Positions 20,302-29,928 of a stretch of DNA of 64,000 nucleotides are shown one piece after another (within the stretch, counting starts at the first letter, position 1; every line of letters starts with the position of its first letter). The DNA is from Buchnera aphidicola (Symydobius americanus) (GTDB lineage: Bacteria > Pseudomonadota > Gammaproteobacteria > Enterobacterales > Enterobacteriaceae), in NCBI RefSeq assembly GCF_964059135.1, contig NZ_OZ060393.1, forward strand, positions 310,001-374,000, given 5' to 3'. A program made the translations under genes and the position numbers. The notes beneath the pieces were generated by a model. That model was not told where the DNA came from, ran no database searches, and saw only the letters and a program-made list of their open reading frames with translations.

Positions 20302-21555
20302 ATGAACCAACCAAAAAAAATACAAACATCTTTTAATAATAGACAAATCTTATCACTTGTCAAACAATATGGCAGTCCAATCTGGGTGTATAATGCAAAA
20401 ACTATTAATCAAAAAATAAATACATTAAGAAAATTTGATATTATTCGTTTCGCTCAAAAATCATGCTCCAATATTCATATATTGCGGCTATTAAATAAAT
20501 TAAATGTACAAATTGATGCTGTTTCATTAGGCGAAATAGAAAGAGCATTACTTGCAGGATACAAACCCGAAAAAGATGAAATCATTTTTACTGCAGATAT
20601 CTTTGATAAAGAAACATTAAAAAAAATCATTGATTTAAACATTACAGTAAATGCAGGATCAATCGATATGTTAGAACAACTCGGTAAAAAATCACCCGGT
20701 CATAGAGTTTGGATACGTATTAATCCGAAATTCGGACATGGACATAACAATAAAACAAATACTGGGGGAGAAAATAGTAAACATGGAATATGGAATCCAG
20801 AATTAGCATTACCAGTAATTAAAAAATACAAACTTCATCTAGTAGGTTTACATATGCATATTGGATCCGGAGTAGATTATTATCACCTAAAAAAAGTTTG
20901 TTCCGCAATGGAGTCATGTGCCATATTATTGAATCAAAATATTCAAACTATTTCAGCTGGTGGAGGATTACCTGTTCCCTATAAAGAAAAAGAATCCCCA
21001 ATTGATATTAATAATTATTTTTCATTATGGAATAAAACTCGTAAAAAAATATCAAATTATTTTGGAAATAATATTAAATTAGAAATTGAACCTGGAAGAT
21101 TTATAACAGCAGAATCAGGTATTTTAATTACAAAAGTATATGTATCTAAAACAACAAAAAATAAAAAATTTATTTTAATTGATGCAGGATTTAATGATTT
21201 AATGCGACCAGTAATGTATGGTAGTTATCACCAAATCTCTATCATAACAGCAGATAATAGAATACTAGATTATACTAGAACTATGAAAACTATTATCGGA
21301 GGTCCAATATGTGAATCAGGAGATATTTTTACTCAAAATCAACAAGGAGAAATAGAAGAAAGAGATCTACCAGAAATAAAAATCGGAGACTATATAATTT
21401 TTCATAATACTGGGGCATACGGTTCATCAATGTCATCAAACTATAATACAAGACCGCTTATACCAGAAATATTAATTGAAAATAATCTTCCTAAAATAAT
21501 TAGAAGAAAACAAACAATTACAGAATTATTACAATTAGAAATAGACACTTATTAA
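20302..21555 (+). CDS. lysA: Diaminopimelate decarboxylase
   Basis: PLP enzyme for the last step of lysine biosynthesis, meso-DAP to lysine. It has 417 residues (E. coli 420). The PLP lysine is in RFAQKSCSN, the phosphate-binding glycine run in SAGGGLPVPY, and the substrate-binding cysteine in CESGDIFTQ. CGCCGAGGA precedes the ATG, a strong and unusually GC-rich ribosome site for this genome. Lysine is an essential amino acid that an insect host cannot make, which explains retention. Confidence 0.97.
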   Translation: MNQPKKIQTSFNNRQILSLVKQYGSPIWVYNAKTINQKINTLRKFDIIRFAQKSCSNIHILRLLNKLNVQIDAVSLGEIERALLAGYKPEKDEIIFTADIFDKETLKKIIDLNITVNAGSIDMLEQLGKKSPGHRVWIRINPKFGHGHNNKTNTGGENSKHGIWNPELALPVIKKYKLHLVGLHMHIGSGVDYYHLKKVCSAMESCAILLNQNIQTISAGGGLPVPYKEKESPIDINNYFSLWNKTRKKISNYFGNNIKLEIEPGRFITAESGILITKVYVSKTTKNKKFILIDAGFNDLMRPVMYGSYHQISIITADNRILDYTRTMKTIIGGPICESGDIFTQNQQGEIEERDLPEIKIGDYIIFHNTGAYGSSMSSNYNTRPLIPEILIENNLPKIIRRKQTITELLQLEIDTY

Positions 21556-21594
21556 ATTATTCCATATTTTTATAAATTATTTAAAATAAAAAAT

Positions 21595-22455
21595 ATGATA
21601 ATATATTTCCCTCAAATAAAACCTATATTAATTTCAATCGGATTTATATGCATATATTGGTATGGAATTACATATATTATAGGTCTAATTATATCAATAT
21701 GGTATGGAAAAAAATATATTAAAACAATCAAAAATAACAAATGGAACAATCAAGATATTGAAACATTAATATATAACAGTTTTATTGGAGCGGTTATTGG
21801 TGGTCGTCTGGGATATTGTTTTTTTTATCACAATACACATGTCTTACAAAATACATTATACATATTTCAAATTTGGAATGGAGGAATGTCATTTCATGGA
21901 GGATTAATTGGAATAATTATTTCAATATTTGTATCTTCAAAAAAAATAAAAAAAAATTTTTTTGAAATTTCTGATGTTCTATCTGTAATAGCACCAATAA
22001 GTTTAGGTATAGGAAGAATTGGAAACTTCATTAATGAAGAATTATGGGGGAAAGTTACTACATATGCTCCGATTTCTATATTGTTTAAAAAATCGAAATT
22101 AGAAGATTTAATCTTTATTTTTGAAAATCAAAAATATCAAGTTCTATTTATAAAGTATCATAATTTACCTAGACACCCTTCCCAAATATATGCAATGATA
22201 TTGGAAGGAATAATATTATTTTTAATCATGAATAAATATCAAAAAAAATATTATTTAAAAGGTTTCATATCAAGCATGTTTATAATAAATTATAGTTTAT
22301 TAAGATTTTTAAACGAATTATTTCGAGAACCAGATATACAAATTGGATTATTTTGGAATGTTTTTAGCATGGGACAAATATTTTCTATAATAATGTGTAT
22401 CACTGGTATTATAAATATAATTATATTAAAAAATAATTATAAAAACCTTAATTAA
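21595..22455 (+). CDS. lgt: Prolipoprotein diacylglyceryl transferase
   Basis: Inner-membrane enzyme adding diacylglycerol to the lipobox cysteine of prolipoproteins. It has 286 residues (E. coli 291) with about seven hydrophobic spans. The catalytic region shows FHGGLIG (essential His) and GRIGNFINEELWG (essential Arg and Asn). CyoA, encoded at 51915-52763, carries a lipobox and is a probable substrate. The start at 21595 places the first hydrophobic span as in E. coli. Confidence 0.95.
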   Translation: MIIYFPQIKPILISIGFICIYWYGITYIIGLIISIWYGKKYIKTIKNNKWNNQDIETLIYNSFIGAVIGGRLGYCFFYHNTHVLQNTLYIFQIWNGGMSFHGGLIGIIISIFVSSKKIKKNFFEISDVLSVIAPISLGIGRIGNFINEELWGKVTTYAPISILFKKSKLEDLIFIFENQKYQVLFIKYHNLPRHPSQIYAMILEGIILFLIMNKYQKKYYLKGFISSMFIINYSLLRFLNELFREPDIQIGLFWNVFSMGQIFSIIMCITGIINIIILKNNYKNLN

Positions 22456-22524
22456 ATTAATGTTAAAAATCAATATGAAATGTAATTTACAATAAAAAAT
22501 AAAAAAAATGATTAATTTTATCTA

Positions 22525-23874
22525 ATGTATAAAAAAAATATGCAAAAAAAACATAAAAAAGTTTATATAAAAACATGGGGTTGTCAAATGAACGAGTATG
22601 ATTCATTGATGATCAAAAATATATTAACAGATAAAAAAAAATACATTATTACTCAAGATTATTACGAAGCTAATATTTTAATTTTAAATACTTGCTCCAT
22701 TCGAGAAAAAGCTCAAGAAAAATTATTTCACCAATTGGGAAGATGGAAATATATAAAATTAAAAAATCCTGATACAATTATTGCAGTAGGTGGTTGTGTA
22801 GCAGTTCAAGAAGGAAAAAAAATTTTAAATAGAGCAAAATATGTAGATATTATTTTTGGTACTCAAACACTGCACCGACTACCAGATATGATTAATCAAA
22901 AAATTAAAGAAAAACAATCTATTATAGATATTAGTTTTCCTAAAATAGAAAAATTTAAAAAAATTTATATATCAAAAAATATAAATTATTCAGCTTCAGT
23001 ATCCATCATGGAGGGATGTAATAAATATTGTTCTTTTTGTATTGTACCTTATACTAGAGGAAAAGAAATCAGTAGACCGTATAATCAAATAATTAATGAA
23101 GTTTCATTATTAGCAAAAAACGGAATTAAAGAAATTATCTTATTAGGACAAAATGTTAATTCATACTGCGATAAATATACAAGTCATGAAAAATACACGT
23201 TTTCAAAATTATTAAAAAATATTTCATACATTAATAATATTGAACGTATTAGATTTATTACCAGCAATCCCATGCACTTTACAGATGATATTATTGAAAT
23301 TTATTATAACACACCTAAGGTAGTCAGTTTTTTGCATTTACCTATACAAAGCGGATCTAATAGAATTTTAAGATTAATGAAGCGATCATATTCAGTTCAA
23401 GAATATGAAGAAATTATAAAAAAATTAAAAAAAGCTAGACCAAATATACAAATTAGTTCAGATTTTATTGTAGGTTTTCCGGGCGAAACAGAGAGTGATT
23501 TTCAAAAAACTATGGAAATTATCTCTAAAATTAATTTTGATACAAGTTTTAGCTTTATATATTCCCCAAGACCTGGAACACCAGCATCCAAATTATCAGA
23601 TAACATTAATATTAATGAAAAAAAAAATAGATTGCAGATTTTACAAAAACAAATTAAAAAACAAACACTATATTGGAGTAAAAAAATGTTACAAACAAAA
23701 CAAAATATACTAATAGAAAAATATTTTGATAAAGATAAAAATATTTTATCTGGAAGAACAGAAAACAATAGAACTGTGATTTTTGAAGGGGAAAAAAAAA
23801 ATTTAGGAAAAATTGCTACAGTATATATAACAGAAATAAAAAATAATTTATTAATAGGAAAATATATCCAATAA
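22525..23874 (+). CDS. miaB: tRNA-2-methylthio-N6-isopentenyladenosine37 synthase (MiaB)
   Basis: Radical-SAM methylthiotransferase acting on A37 of tRNAs that read UNN codons. It has 449 residues (E. coli 474). The N-terminal cluster cysteines lie in TWGCQMNE, NTCSIRE and GGCVAV; the radical SAM cluster is EGCNKYCSFC. A C-terminal TRAM domain is recognisable (ILSGRTENNR). An ATG five codons downstream (22540) could also be used. In E. coli ybeZ separates miaB from ybeY; here the gap is 103 bases with no gene. Confidence 0.96.
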   Translation: MYKKNMQKKHKKVYIKTWGCQMNEYDSLMIKNILTDKKKYIITQDYYEANILILNTCSIREKAQEKLFHQLGRWKYIKLKNPDTIIAVGGCVAVQEGKKILNRAKYVDIIFGTQTLHRLPDMINQKIKEKQSIIDISFPKIEKFKKIYISKNINYSASVSIMEGCNKYCSFCIVPYTRGKEISRPYNQIINEVSLLAKNGIKEIILLGQNVNSYCDKYTSHEKYTFSKLLKNISYINNIERIRFITSNPMHFTDDIIEIYYNTPKVVSFLHLPIQSGSNRILRLMKRSYSVQEYEEIIKKLKKARPNIQISSDFIVGFPGETESDFQKTMEIISKINFDTSFSFIYSPRPGTPASKLSDNININEKKNRLQILQKQIKKQTLYWSKKMLQTKQNILIEKYFDKDKNILSGRTENNRTVIFEGEKKNLGKIATVYITEIKNNLLIGKYIQ

Positions 23875-23977
23875 TTATTTATAAATATTATAAAAATAAT
23901 TAAAAAATAAATAAATTATTTCATCAATATATTAATATCTATGTAAAATACAATAGTTTTAAAAAAATATTAAAAAT

Positions 23978-24427
23978 ATGAGAAAAATTAAATTAAATCT
24001 ACAAATTAAATGTCATAAAGAAAACCATATTCCTAAAAAAAAAAAAATTAAAACTTGGATAAAATCAATTATTAAAAAAAAATGCGAAATTACAATTCGT
24101 ATTGTAAATATTTCAAAAATTAAAAAATTAAATTTTCTATATCGAAATAAAAATCAATCAACTAATATACTATCTTTTCCTTTTGATTCACCAAAACATA
24201 TCAAATCTAAGATATTAGGAGATCTTGTAATCTGTGCAAGCATTATAAAAAAAGAAGCAATTTTACAAAATAAAACAATAGATGTGCATTGGGCGCACAT
24301 AATTATACATGGAACATTACACTTATTGGGATATAATCATAATAATTTAAATACATCAAGTATAATGGAAAAAATCGAAATTAAAGCAATGATAAATTTA
24401 GGATATAATGATCCATATTTGATATAA
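23978..24427 (+). CDS. ybeY: Endoribonuclease YbeY
   Basis: Metal-dependent RNase for 16S rRNA 3' maturation and ribosome quality control. It has 149 residues (E. coli 155). The zinc site HGTLHLLGYNH provides the three conserved histidines; NILSFPFD and LGDLVIC are also family-typical. The N-terminal part is lysine-rich and contains an in-frame 13-A run. Order ybeY-ybeX matches E. coli. Confidence 0.95.
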   Translation: MRKIKLNLQIKCHKENHIPKKKKIKTWIKSIIKKKCEITIRIVNISKIKKLNFLYRNKNQSTNILSFPFDSPKHIKSKILGDLVICASIIKKEAILQNKTIDVHWAHIIIHGTLHLLGYNHNNLNTSSIMEKIEIKAMINLGYNDPYLI

Positions 24428-24492
24428 AAATTGTAAATTTAAAAAATATTGATATAAAAATATAATAGTATGTAAGGAAATACAATAAAGAT

Positions 24493-25362
24493 ATGAATAA
24501 AAAAAATAAAAAAAAAAATAATAAAAAAAAAGAACAAGGTTTTTTTTCAATATTAATCAAAAAATTATTTCAAGAAAAACCAAAAAACCGAGAAGAATTA
24601 ATAGAATTAATCCGAAATTCAGAGCAACATGAATTAATTGATGAAACTACCTGTAATATGCTAGAAGGAGTAATGGATATTGCTAAACAAACTATACAAG
24701 AAATTATGATACCTCGAACAAATATGATTACTATACAATCAAATTTTTCTTTTAATAAATGCTTAGATATTATTATAAAATCTGCTCATTCTAGATTTCC
24801 AGTAATGAGTAATGATAATAATTATGTCCAGGGATTTCTAATGGCAAAAGATTTATTACCTTTTATCACAAAATCATCTGAATTATTTTGTATGAAAAAC
24901 ATTTTAAGACCTCCAATTATCGTTCCTGAAAGTAAATATGTAGATAGTATGCTTAAAGAATTTAGAATAAATCGATATCATATGGCGATAGTAATTAACG
25001 AGTTTGGATACGTTTCAGGATTAGTAACTATTGAAGATATTTTAGAACTGATTGTCGGAGATATTGAAGACGAATATGATAATAAACAAGAAATTGATAT
25101 TCATAAAATTAATCAATCTACATTTATTATAGGAGCTCTTACTCCAATTAAGATATTTAATAAAATTTTTAAGTCAAATCTAAACGATACAACAGTAGAT
25201 ACTATTGGAGGTTATATTATTCAAAAATTTCAATATCTTCCTAAAATAGGAGAAGAAATAATAATCTCAGGATATCGTTTTAAAATATATATGAAAAATA
25301 ATAGTAAAATTATAAAATTAAAAGTAATTACTCCTAATCAAATTAATATCACCTATGATTGA
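24493..25362 (+). CDS. ybeX: CorC/HlyC-type CBS-domain protein YbeX
   Basis: Implicated in ribosome maturation and, as CorC, in Mg2+/Co2+ efflux. It has 289 residues (E. coli 292). Two CBS domains lie near residues 70-195 (IMIPRTNMITIQ, AHSRFPVM, FGYVSGLVTIEDILE), followed by the transporter-associated domain (TIGGYIIQKF). The N terminus is an asparagine/lysine repeat, probably composition-driven. It ends in TGA, so it needs RF2. TAAGGA lies 16 bases before the ATG, further than usual. leuS follows directly; the lnt gene that follows ybeX in E. coli is missing. Confidence 0.95.
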   Translation: MNKKNKKKNNKKKEQGFFSILIKKLFQEKPKNREELIELIRNSEQHELIDETTCNMLEGVMDIAKQTIQEIMIPRTNMITIQSNFSFNKCLDIIIKSAHSRFPVMSNDNNYVQGFLMAKDLLPFITKSSELFCMKNILRPPIIVPESKYVDSMLKEFRINRYHMAIVINEFGYVSGLVTIEDILELIVGDIEDEYDNKQEIDIHKINQSTFIIGALTPIKIFNKIFKSNLNDTTVDTIGGYIIQKFQYLPKIGEEIIISGYRFKIYMKNNSKIIKLKVITPNQINITYD

Positions 25363-25400
25363 ATAAAAAATATTCAAACATTTTTAATGAAAAATTAAAT

Positions 25401-27977
25401 ATGAAAAAACAATACGACCCACAGAATATAGAAAAAAAAGTACAAGAATACTGGAAAATAAAAAATACATTTCAAGTGTTCGAAGATTCAAAAAAAAAAA
25501 AATATTATTGCCTAGCAATGCTACCGTACCCATCCGGAAAATTACACATGGGACATGTAAGAAACTATACAATTAGTGATGTAATTGCTCGATTTCAAAG
25601 AATGTTAGGAAAAAATGTTTTACATCCAATCGGATGGGATGCATTTGGATTACCTGCAGAAGAAGCTGCATTGAAAAATCATCTGATACCATCAAAATGG
25701 ACAGAAAAAAATATAAATTTTATGAAAAAACAACTTCAAAGATTAGGATTTAGTTATGATTGGAGTCGAGAAATTAAAACCTGTGATCCAGAGTACTACC
25801 AATGGGAACAGTGGTTTTTTAATAAAATATATCAAAAAAATATGGTCTATAAAAAAAAATCATTGGTTAACTGGTGCCCGCAAGATAAAACAGTTTTAGC
25901 GAATGAACAAGTAATTAATGGTCAATGCTGGAGATGTCAGTCGGATATTATCTTAAAACATATCCCTCAATGGTTTATTAGAATTACTAACTATGCTGAA
26001 AAATTATTAAAAGATTTAAAGTTATTAACACAATGGCCAAAAAAAATTATAAAAATGCAAGAAAATTGGATCGGAAAATCTTCAGGATTTGAAATATCTT
26101 TAAATATATTAAATACAAAAGAAATAATTAAAATTTATACTAATCAATTACACCTTATTATGGGAGTAACATTCATTGCAATTTCTCCTGAACATACTTT
26201 ATCTCAAGAAATATCTCAAACAAATGAAACAATAAAACATTTTCTCCAAACACTTTACAAAAAAAACTATTTTTATTTAGATAAAAACAACATAAATATT
26301 GTTGGAAAAAAAATTGAAAAATATGCTATTCACCCTATTACAAATGAATTACTTCCGATTTGGATAACAAATTATACATCAATAGAATATAATACAGATA
26401 GTAGACTTTCAATACCAGGACATAATAAGTATGATTGGCAGTGTGCTAAAAAATATCAGATTAACATTAAAAATGTTATTTCATGCTATCAACCAAACCA
26501 ATTTAATATACATCATTTCTCTGAAAACAATAAAGGTATTTTATGTAATTCTGGAATATTTAATGGTTTAAATGAACAAGAAGCATCAAATAAAATATTT
26601 AAAATATTAAATCAAAAAAAAATCATTCAAAAAAAAAATAACTTTAAATTGAAAGATTGGAGTATATCAAGACAAAGATATTGGGGAGCACCTATACCAA
26701 TGATGAAAAATCAATATGGAAAAATTCTTCCCATCCCTAATGAAAAACTACCAATCATTTTGCCTAAAATTAATAATATGGATGATTTAAAAAATATTAA
26801 AAATATTTACAAAAATTGGTCTAAAATTAAAATCAAGAATGAACATTTTATAAAAGAAACTGATACATTTGATACATTTATGGAGTCATCGTGGTATTAT
26901 ATTCGATATACTTCTCCACATTTAAAAACAAAAATGTTAGATCAAAAAGCAGCAAACTATTGGCTTCCTATTGATCAATATATAGGAGGTATTGAACATG
27001 CTATTATGCATTTAATATATTTCAGATTTTATCATAAATTATTATACGATCTTAATCTAGTATCATGTAAAGAACCAGTAAAAAAACTACTCTGTCAGGG
27101 TATGGTACTTTCTGATGCATTTTATTATATTAATAAAAAAAATCAAAAAACATGGATTTCATATAAAGAATTAAAAATTCAAAAAAATCAACAAGGAGAA
27201 ACGAAAAATATTCAAACAATTCATGGAAAAAAAATTATCCATGCTGGAATGATTAAGATGTCAAAATCTAAAAAAAATGGAGTTGAACCCGAATTAATGA
27301 TTAAAAAATACGGAGCAGATACAATTAGATTGTTTATCATGTTCGCTGCTCCAGTAGAAACGGAATTAGAATGGAATGAAGCAGGTGTAAAAGGAATGTA
27401 TAGATTCTTACAAAAAATTTGGAATATATCTTATGAAACAAAATACAATATTAAAGAAAAAAACATTATTCCAAATAATTCCATTTTAATTAAAAAACTT
27501 CAATCGGAATTGAACAATACAATTAAAAAAGTTGATCATAATATTAAAATAAGACAATCTTTTAATACTGCAATATCAGAAATAATGAAATTCACAAATA
27601 GTATCATAAATTATCAAAAAAACAACCAATGTAATTATAATTTTATTAAAGAAGCATTAAATAATATTATTAAAATGTTATATCCATTCACTCCTCATAT
27701 TAGTTTTTCCTTATGGAAAGAACTTAATAATGAAAAAACAATTGATTTTCAAGAATGGCCTAAATATAATGAAAAATATATTCTCAAAGAATATATAAAT
27801 ATTATAGTGCAAATTAATGGAAAAAAAAAAGATATTATAAAAACTAAATATAATAATTCAAAAGAAAATATTTTAAATATATTAAAAACAAACATTAAAA
27901 CTAAAAAAATATTAAAAATAAATACAGTTCAAAGAATTATTTATATTCAAAACAAATTAATTAATTTAATTATTTAA
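25401..27977 (+). CDS. leuS: Leucyl-tRNA synthetase with degraded editing site
   Basis: Class I synthetase for leucine. From ATG 25401 it has 858 residues (E. coli 860), with PYPSGKLHMGHVRNY as the HIGH region and MSKSKKNG as KMSKS, so aminoacylation should be intact. The CP1 editing domain is present, but its threonine-rich motif (TTRPDT, E. coli 247-252) reads TNQLHL, replacing Arg249, Asp251 and Thr252. GHDQRD reads GHNKYD, so Asp345 is kept and Asp342 is lost. Numbering here coincides with E. coli. A longer frame from TTG at 25359 overlaps the ybeX stop and is not credible. holA follows six bases later. Confidence 0.96.
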   Translation: MKKQYDPQNIEKKVQEYWKIKNTFQVFEDSKKKKYYCLAMLPYPSGKLHMGHVRNYTISDVIARFQRMLGKNVLHPIGWDAFGLPAEEAALKNHLIPSKWTEKNINFMKKQLQRLGFSYDWSREIKTCDPEYYQWEQWFFNKIYQKNMVYKKKSLVNWCPQDKTVLANEQVINGQCWRCQSDIILKHIPQWFIRITNYAEKLLKDLKLLTQWPKKIIKMQENWIGKSSGFEISLNILNTKEIIKIYTNQLHLIMGVTFIAISPEHTLSQEISQTNETIKHFLQTLYKKNYFYLDKNNINIVGKKIEKYAIHPITNELLPIWITNYTSIEYNTDSRLSIPGHNKYDWQCAKKYQINIKNVISCYQPNQFNIHHFSENNKGILCNSGIFNGLNEQEASNKIFKILNQKKIIQKKNNFKLKDWSISRQRYWGAPIPMMKNQYGKILPIPNEKLPIILPKINNMDDLKNIKNIYKNWSKIKIKNEHFIKETDTFDTFMESSWYYIRYTSPHLKTKMLDQKAANYWLPIDQYIGGIEHAIMHLIYFRFYHKLLYDLNLVSCKEPVKKLLCQGMVLSDAFYYINKKNQKTWISYKELKIQKNQQGETKNIQTIHGKKIIHAGMIKMSKSKKNGVEPELMIKKYGADTIRLFIMFAAPVETELEWNEAGVKGMYRFLQKIWNISYETKYNIKEKNIIPNNSILIKKLQSELNNTIKKVDHNIKIRQSFNTAISEIMKFTNSIINYQKNNQCNYNFIKEALNNIIKMLYPFTPHISFSLWKELNNEKTIDFQEWPKYNEKYILKEYINIIVQINGKKKDIIKTKYNNSKENILNILKTNIKTKKILKINTVQRIIYIQNKLINLII

Positions 27978-27983
27978 AATAAA

Positions 27984-28985
27984 ATGATCAATATTAAACA
28001 AAATGAATTAAAAAAAATATTATTACAAAATCAATATTTCTCTTATTTTATTATAGGAAAAGAATTCTTCATAACAGAAAAAATAGAAAGAAACATAACC
28101 TCATTTTTTAATAAAAAAGAATATTTAAACATCATAAAAATTAAAATATTTTTAAATAACGATTGGGAAAAAGTGTTGTTTGAATATTATCAAAAAAATT
28201 TATTTTTTTTAAAAAAAATATTAGTCTTAGATATACAAGAAAAAATCTTTAATAAAAATATAATATTTAATATTAAAAAAATATTAAAAATAAATAATCA
28301 AGCAATTATATCAATATTTAAATTTACTAAATATAATCCCGAAAATATTCTTGAATTTTTTATAAAAAATTTTAATAAATACAATTCTATTGTAATTCCA
28401 ATAGAAAAAATGAATCAAACAAAAATTAAAGAATGGATAATTAAAAAATTAAAAAAAATTAATTTATATATAACAGAAAAAACACTTTATCTATTATTGG
28501 AATATCATAAAAATAACTTATTAATTTTATCAAAATTTTTAAATAATTTAAACTTAATTAATCACCCAAATTATCCGATAACACATAAAAAAATCACAAG
28601 TATGATTGAAGATGTTTCAAAATTTAACATGATAGATTGGATTAAATCATTATTATATAAAAACAAAATTGAAACATTAAAAATATTAAATTATTTTAAA
28701 AAAAAAAAAATAAACATATTAAATTTAACTAAACATATAAAACAAATTATATTTATTTTATTAAAAATTTATAAAAAAAATACATACAAAAACTATTTAA
28801 AAAATACCCCAGAATATTATATAGAAAAAAAAATTGTTAATTTAATCAAGCAATCAAATTATACATTTAATAAAAAAAAAATATATGATATTATAAATAT
28901 ACTAACCAAAATAGAAATCAATTTAAAAACATATAATAACGAATTCATTTGGATCAATTTACAAACATTAATTATGATATTTTAA
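27984..28985 (+). CDS. holA: DNA polymerase III delta subunit
   Basis: Clamp-loader subunit that opens the beta sliding clamp. It has 333 residues (E. coli 343). Sequence is strongly diverged and Lys/Asn/Ile-rich, but the N-terminal YFIIGKEFFITEK and the central KFNMIDWIKSLL (E. coli HFTPFHWVDALL) align with HolA. Context is decisive: leuS-holA-nadD is the E. coli order, with lptE removed. A 13-A run lies in frame near 28700. Confidence 0.88.
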   Translation: MINIKQNELKKILLQNQYFSYFIIGKEFFITEKIERNITSFFNKKEYLNIIKIKIFLNNDWEKVLFEYYQKNLFFLKKILVLDIQEKIFNKNIIFNIKKILKINNQAIISIFKFTKYNPENILEFFIKNFNKYNSIVIPIEKMNQTKIKEWIIKKLKKINLYITEKTLYLLLEYHKNNLLILSKFLNNLNLINHPNYPITHKKITSMIEDVSKFNMIDWIKSLLYKNKIETLKILNYFKKKKINILNLTKHIKQIIFILLKIYKKNTYKNYLKNTPEYYIEKKIVNLIKQSNYTFNKKKIYDIINILTKIEINLKTYNNEFIWINLQTLIMIF

Positions 28986-28988
28986 AAC

Positions 28989-29636
28989 ATGAAATTATTA
29001 TACGCTGTATTTGGAGGAACATTTGATCCATTTCATTATGGACATTTAATATCTTGCATACTATTATCAAATGAAATTAAAATTAAAAAAATTATAATTA
29101 TACCAAACAATATTCCACCGCATAAAAAATTACCTAAGGCATCAAATCAAGATAGATTTAACATGATTAAATTATCTACTTCTAATAATAAATTATTTAT
29201 AATTGATCCAATAGAATTAAAAAATAATCAAATTTCCTATACTATACAAACATTAAAAAAAATTAAAAAAAAAATAAATAATAATATCTCATTAGGATTC
29301 ATTATCGGAGAAGATAATTTAAATACATTTTATACTTGGCATGATTGGGAAAGTTTTTTAAAAATCTGTCATATAATCATTTGTCCTAGAAAAACAAATC
29401 AAATAATTTTAAATCAACATCATATTCTGAATGATTGGATAAATCAGTATAAAATCCAGAATTATTATAATTTACATCGATATTCATCGGGATGTATATT
29501 TTTTTCTAATATTCCTAATATTAATATTTCTAGTACACAAATTAGAAATTTAAAAAAACAAAAGAAACATATTTCAAAGTTAGTTCACTGGAAAGTAGAA
29601 AAATATATTAATAAAAATAATTTATATAATAACTAA
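28989..29636 (+). CDS. nadD: Nicotinate-nucleotide adenylyltransferase
   Basis: Converts nicotinate mononucleotide and ATP to deamido-NAD. It has 215 residues (E. coli 213). The nucleotidyltransferase signature FGGTFDPFHYGHL is at the N terminus, with PNNIPPHK and the C-terminal ISSTQIRN (ISST/S-x-R motif). It starts three bases after the holA stop, so it is co-transcribed. Confidence 0.96.
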   Translation: MKLLYAVFGGTFDPFHYGHLISCILLSNEIKIKKIIIIPNNIPPHKKLPKASNQDRFNMIKLSTSNNKLFIIDPIELKNNQISYTIQTLKKIKKKINNNISLGFIIGEDNLNTFYTWHDWESFLKICHIIICPRKTNQIILNQHHILNDWINQYKIQNYYNLHRYSSGCIFFSNIPNINISSTQIRNLKKQKKHISKLVHWKVEKYINKNNLYNN

Positions 29637-29653
29637 CCTTATATACAATAAAT

Positions 29654-29902
29654 ATGCTAATAAAAATATTAAATCTAACAAGTTTTAGATGTCCAGATAC
29701 CATGATATATTTAAAAAAAAATATAAAATATATTCAATTTCCAGAAATTGTACTAATAATATCAAACGATATTTCTACTACATGGGATATACCACTATTT
29801 TGTAATTTTATGAATTATAAATTGATAAAAAAATATATAAAAACAAAACCTTATCAATTCTTAATTCAAAAAAAAAAGGAAGAAATGCTTCATCGTATAT
29901 AA
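29654..29902 (+). CDS. tusA: Sulfurtransferase TusA
   Basis: Small sulfur carrier that accepts persulfide from IscS and passes it into the Tus relay for 2-thiouridine at tRNA wobble positions. It has 82 residues (E. coli 81). The active-site Cys is in FRCPDT, and DIPLFCNFM with YQFLIQKK matches the E. coli C-terminal half. It is not adjacent to nadD in E. coli, so this is a rearranged junction. TusE is also encoded in this window (47745-48044). Similarity is moderate but collinear over the full length. Confidence 0.88.
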   Translation: MLIKILNLTSFRCPDTMIYLKKNIKYIQFPEIVLIISNDISTTWDIPLFCNFMNYKLIKKYIKTKPYQFLIQKKKEEMLHRI

Positions 29903-29928
29903 AGAAAATTATTATAAAATTATTTAAT

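Noticed and set aside
25359-25400. leuS starting at TTG 25359
   Set aside because: It overlaps the ybeX stop codon, uses a rare start, and adds 14 residues with no counterpart in E. coli LeuS; ATG 25401 begins MKKQYDPQ as expected.
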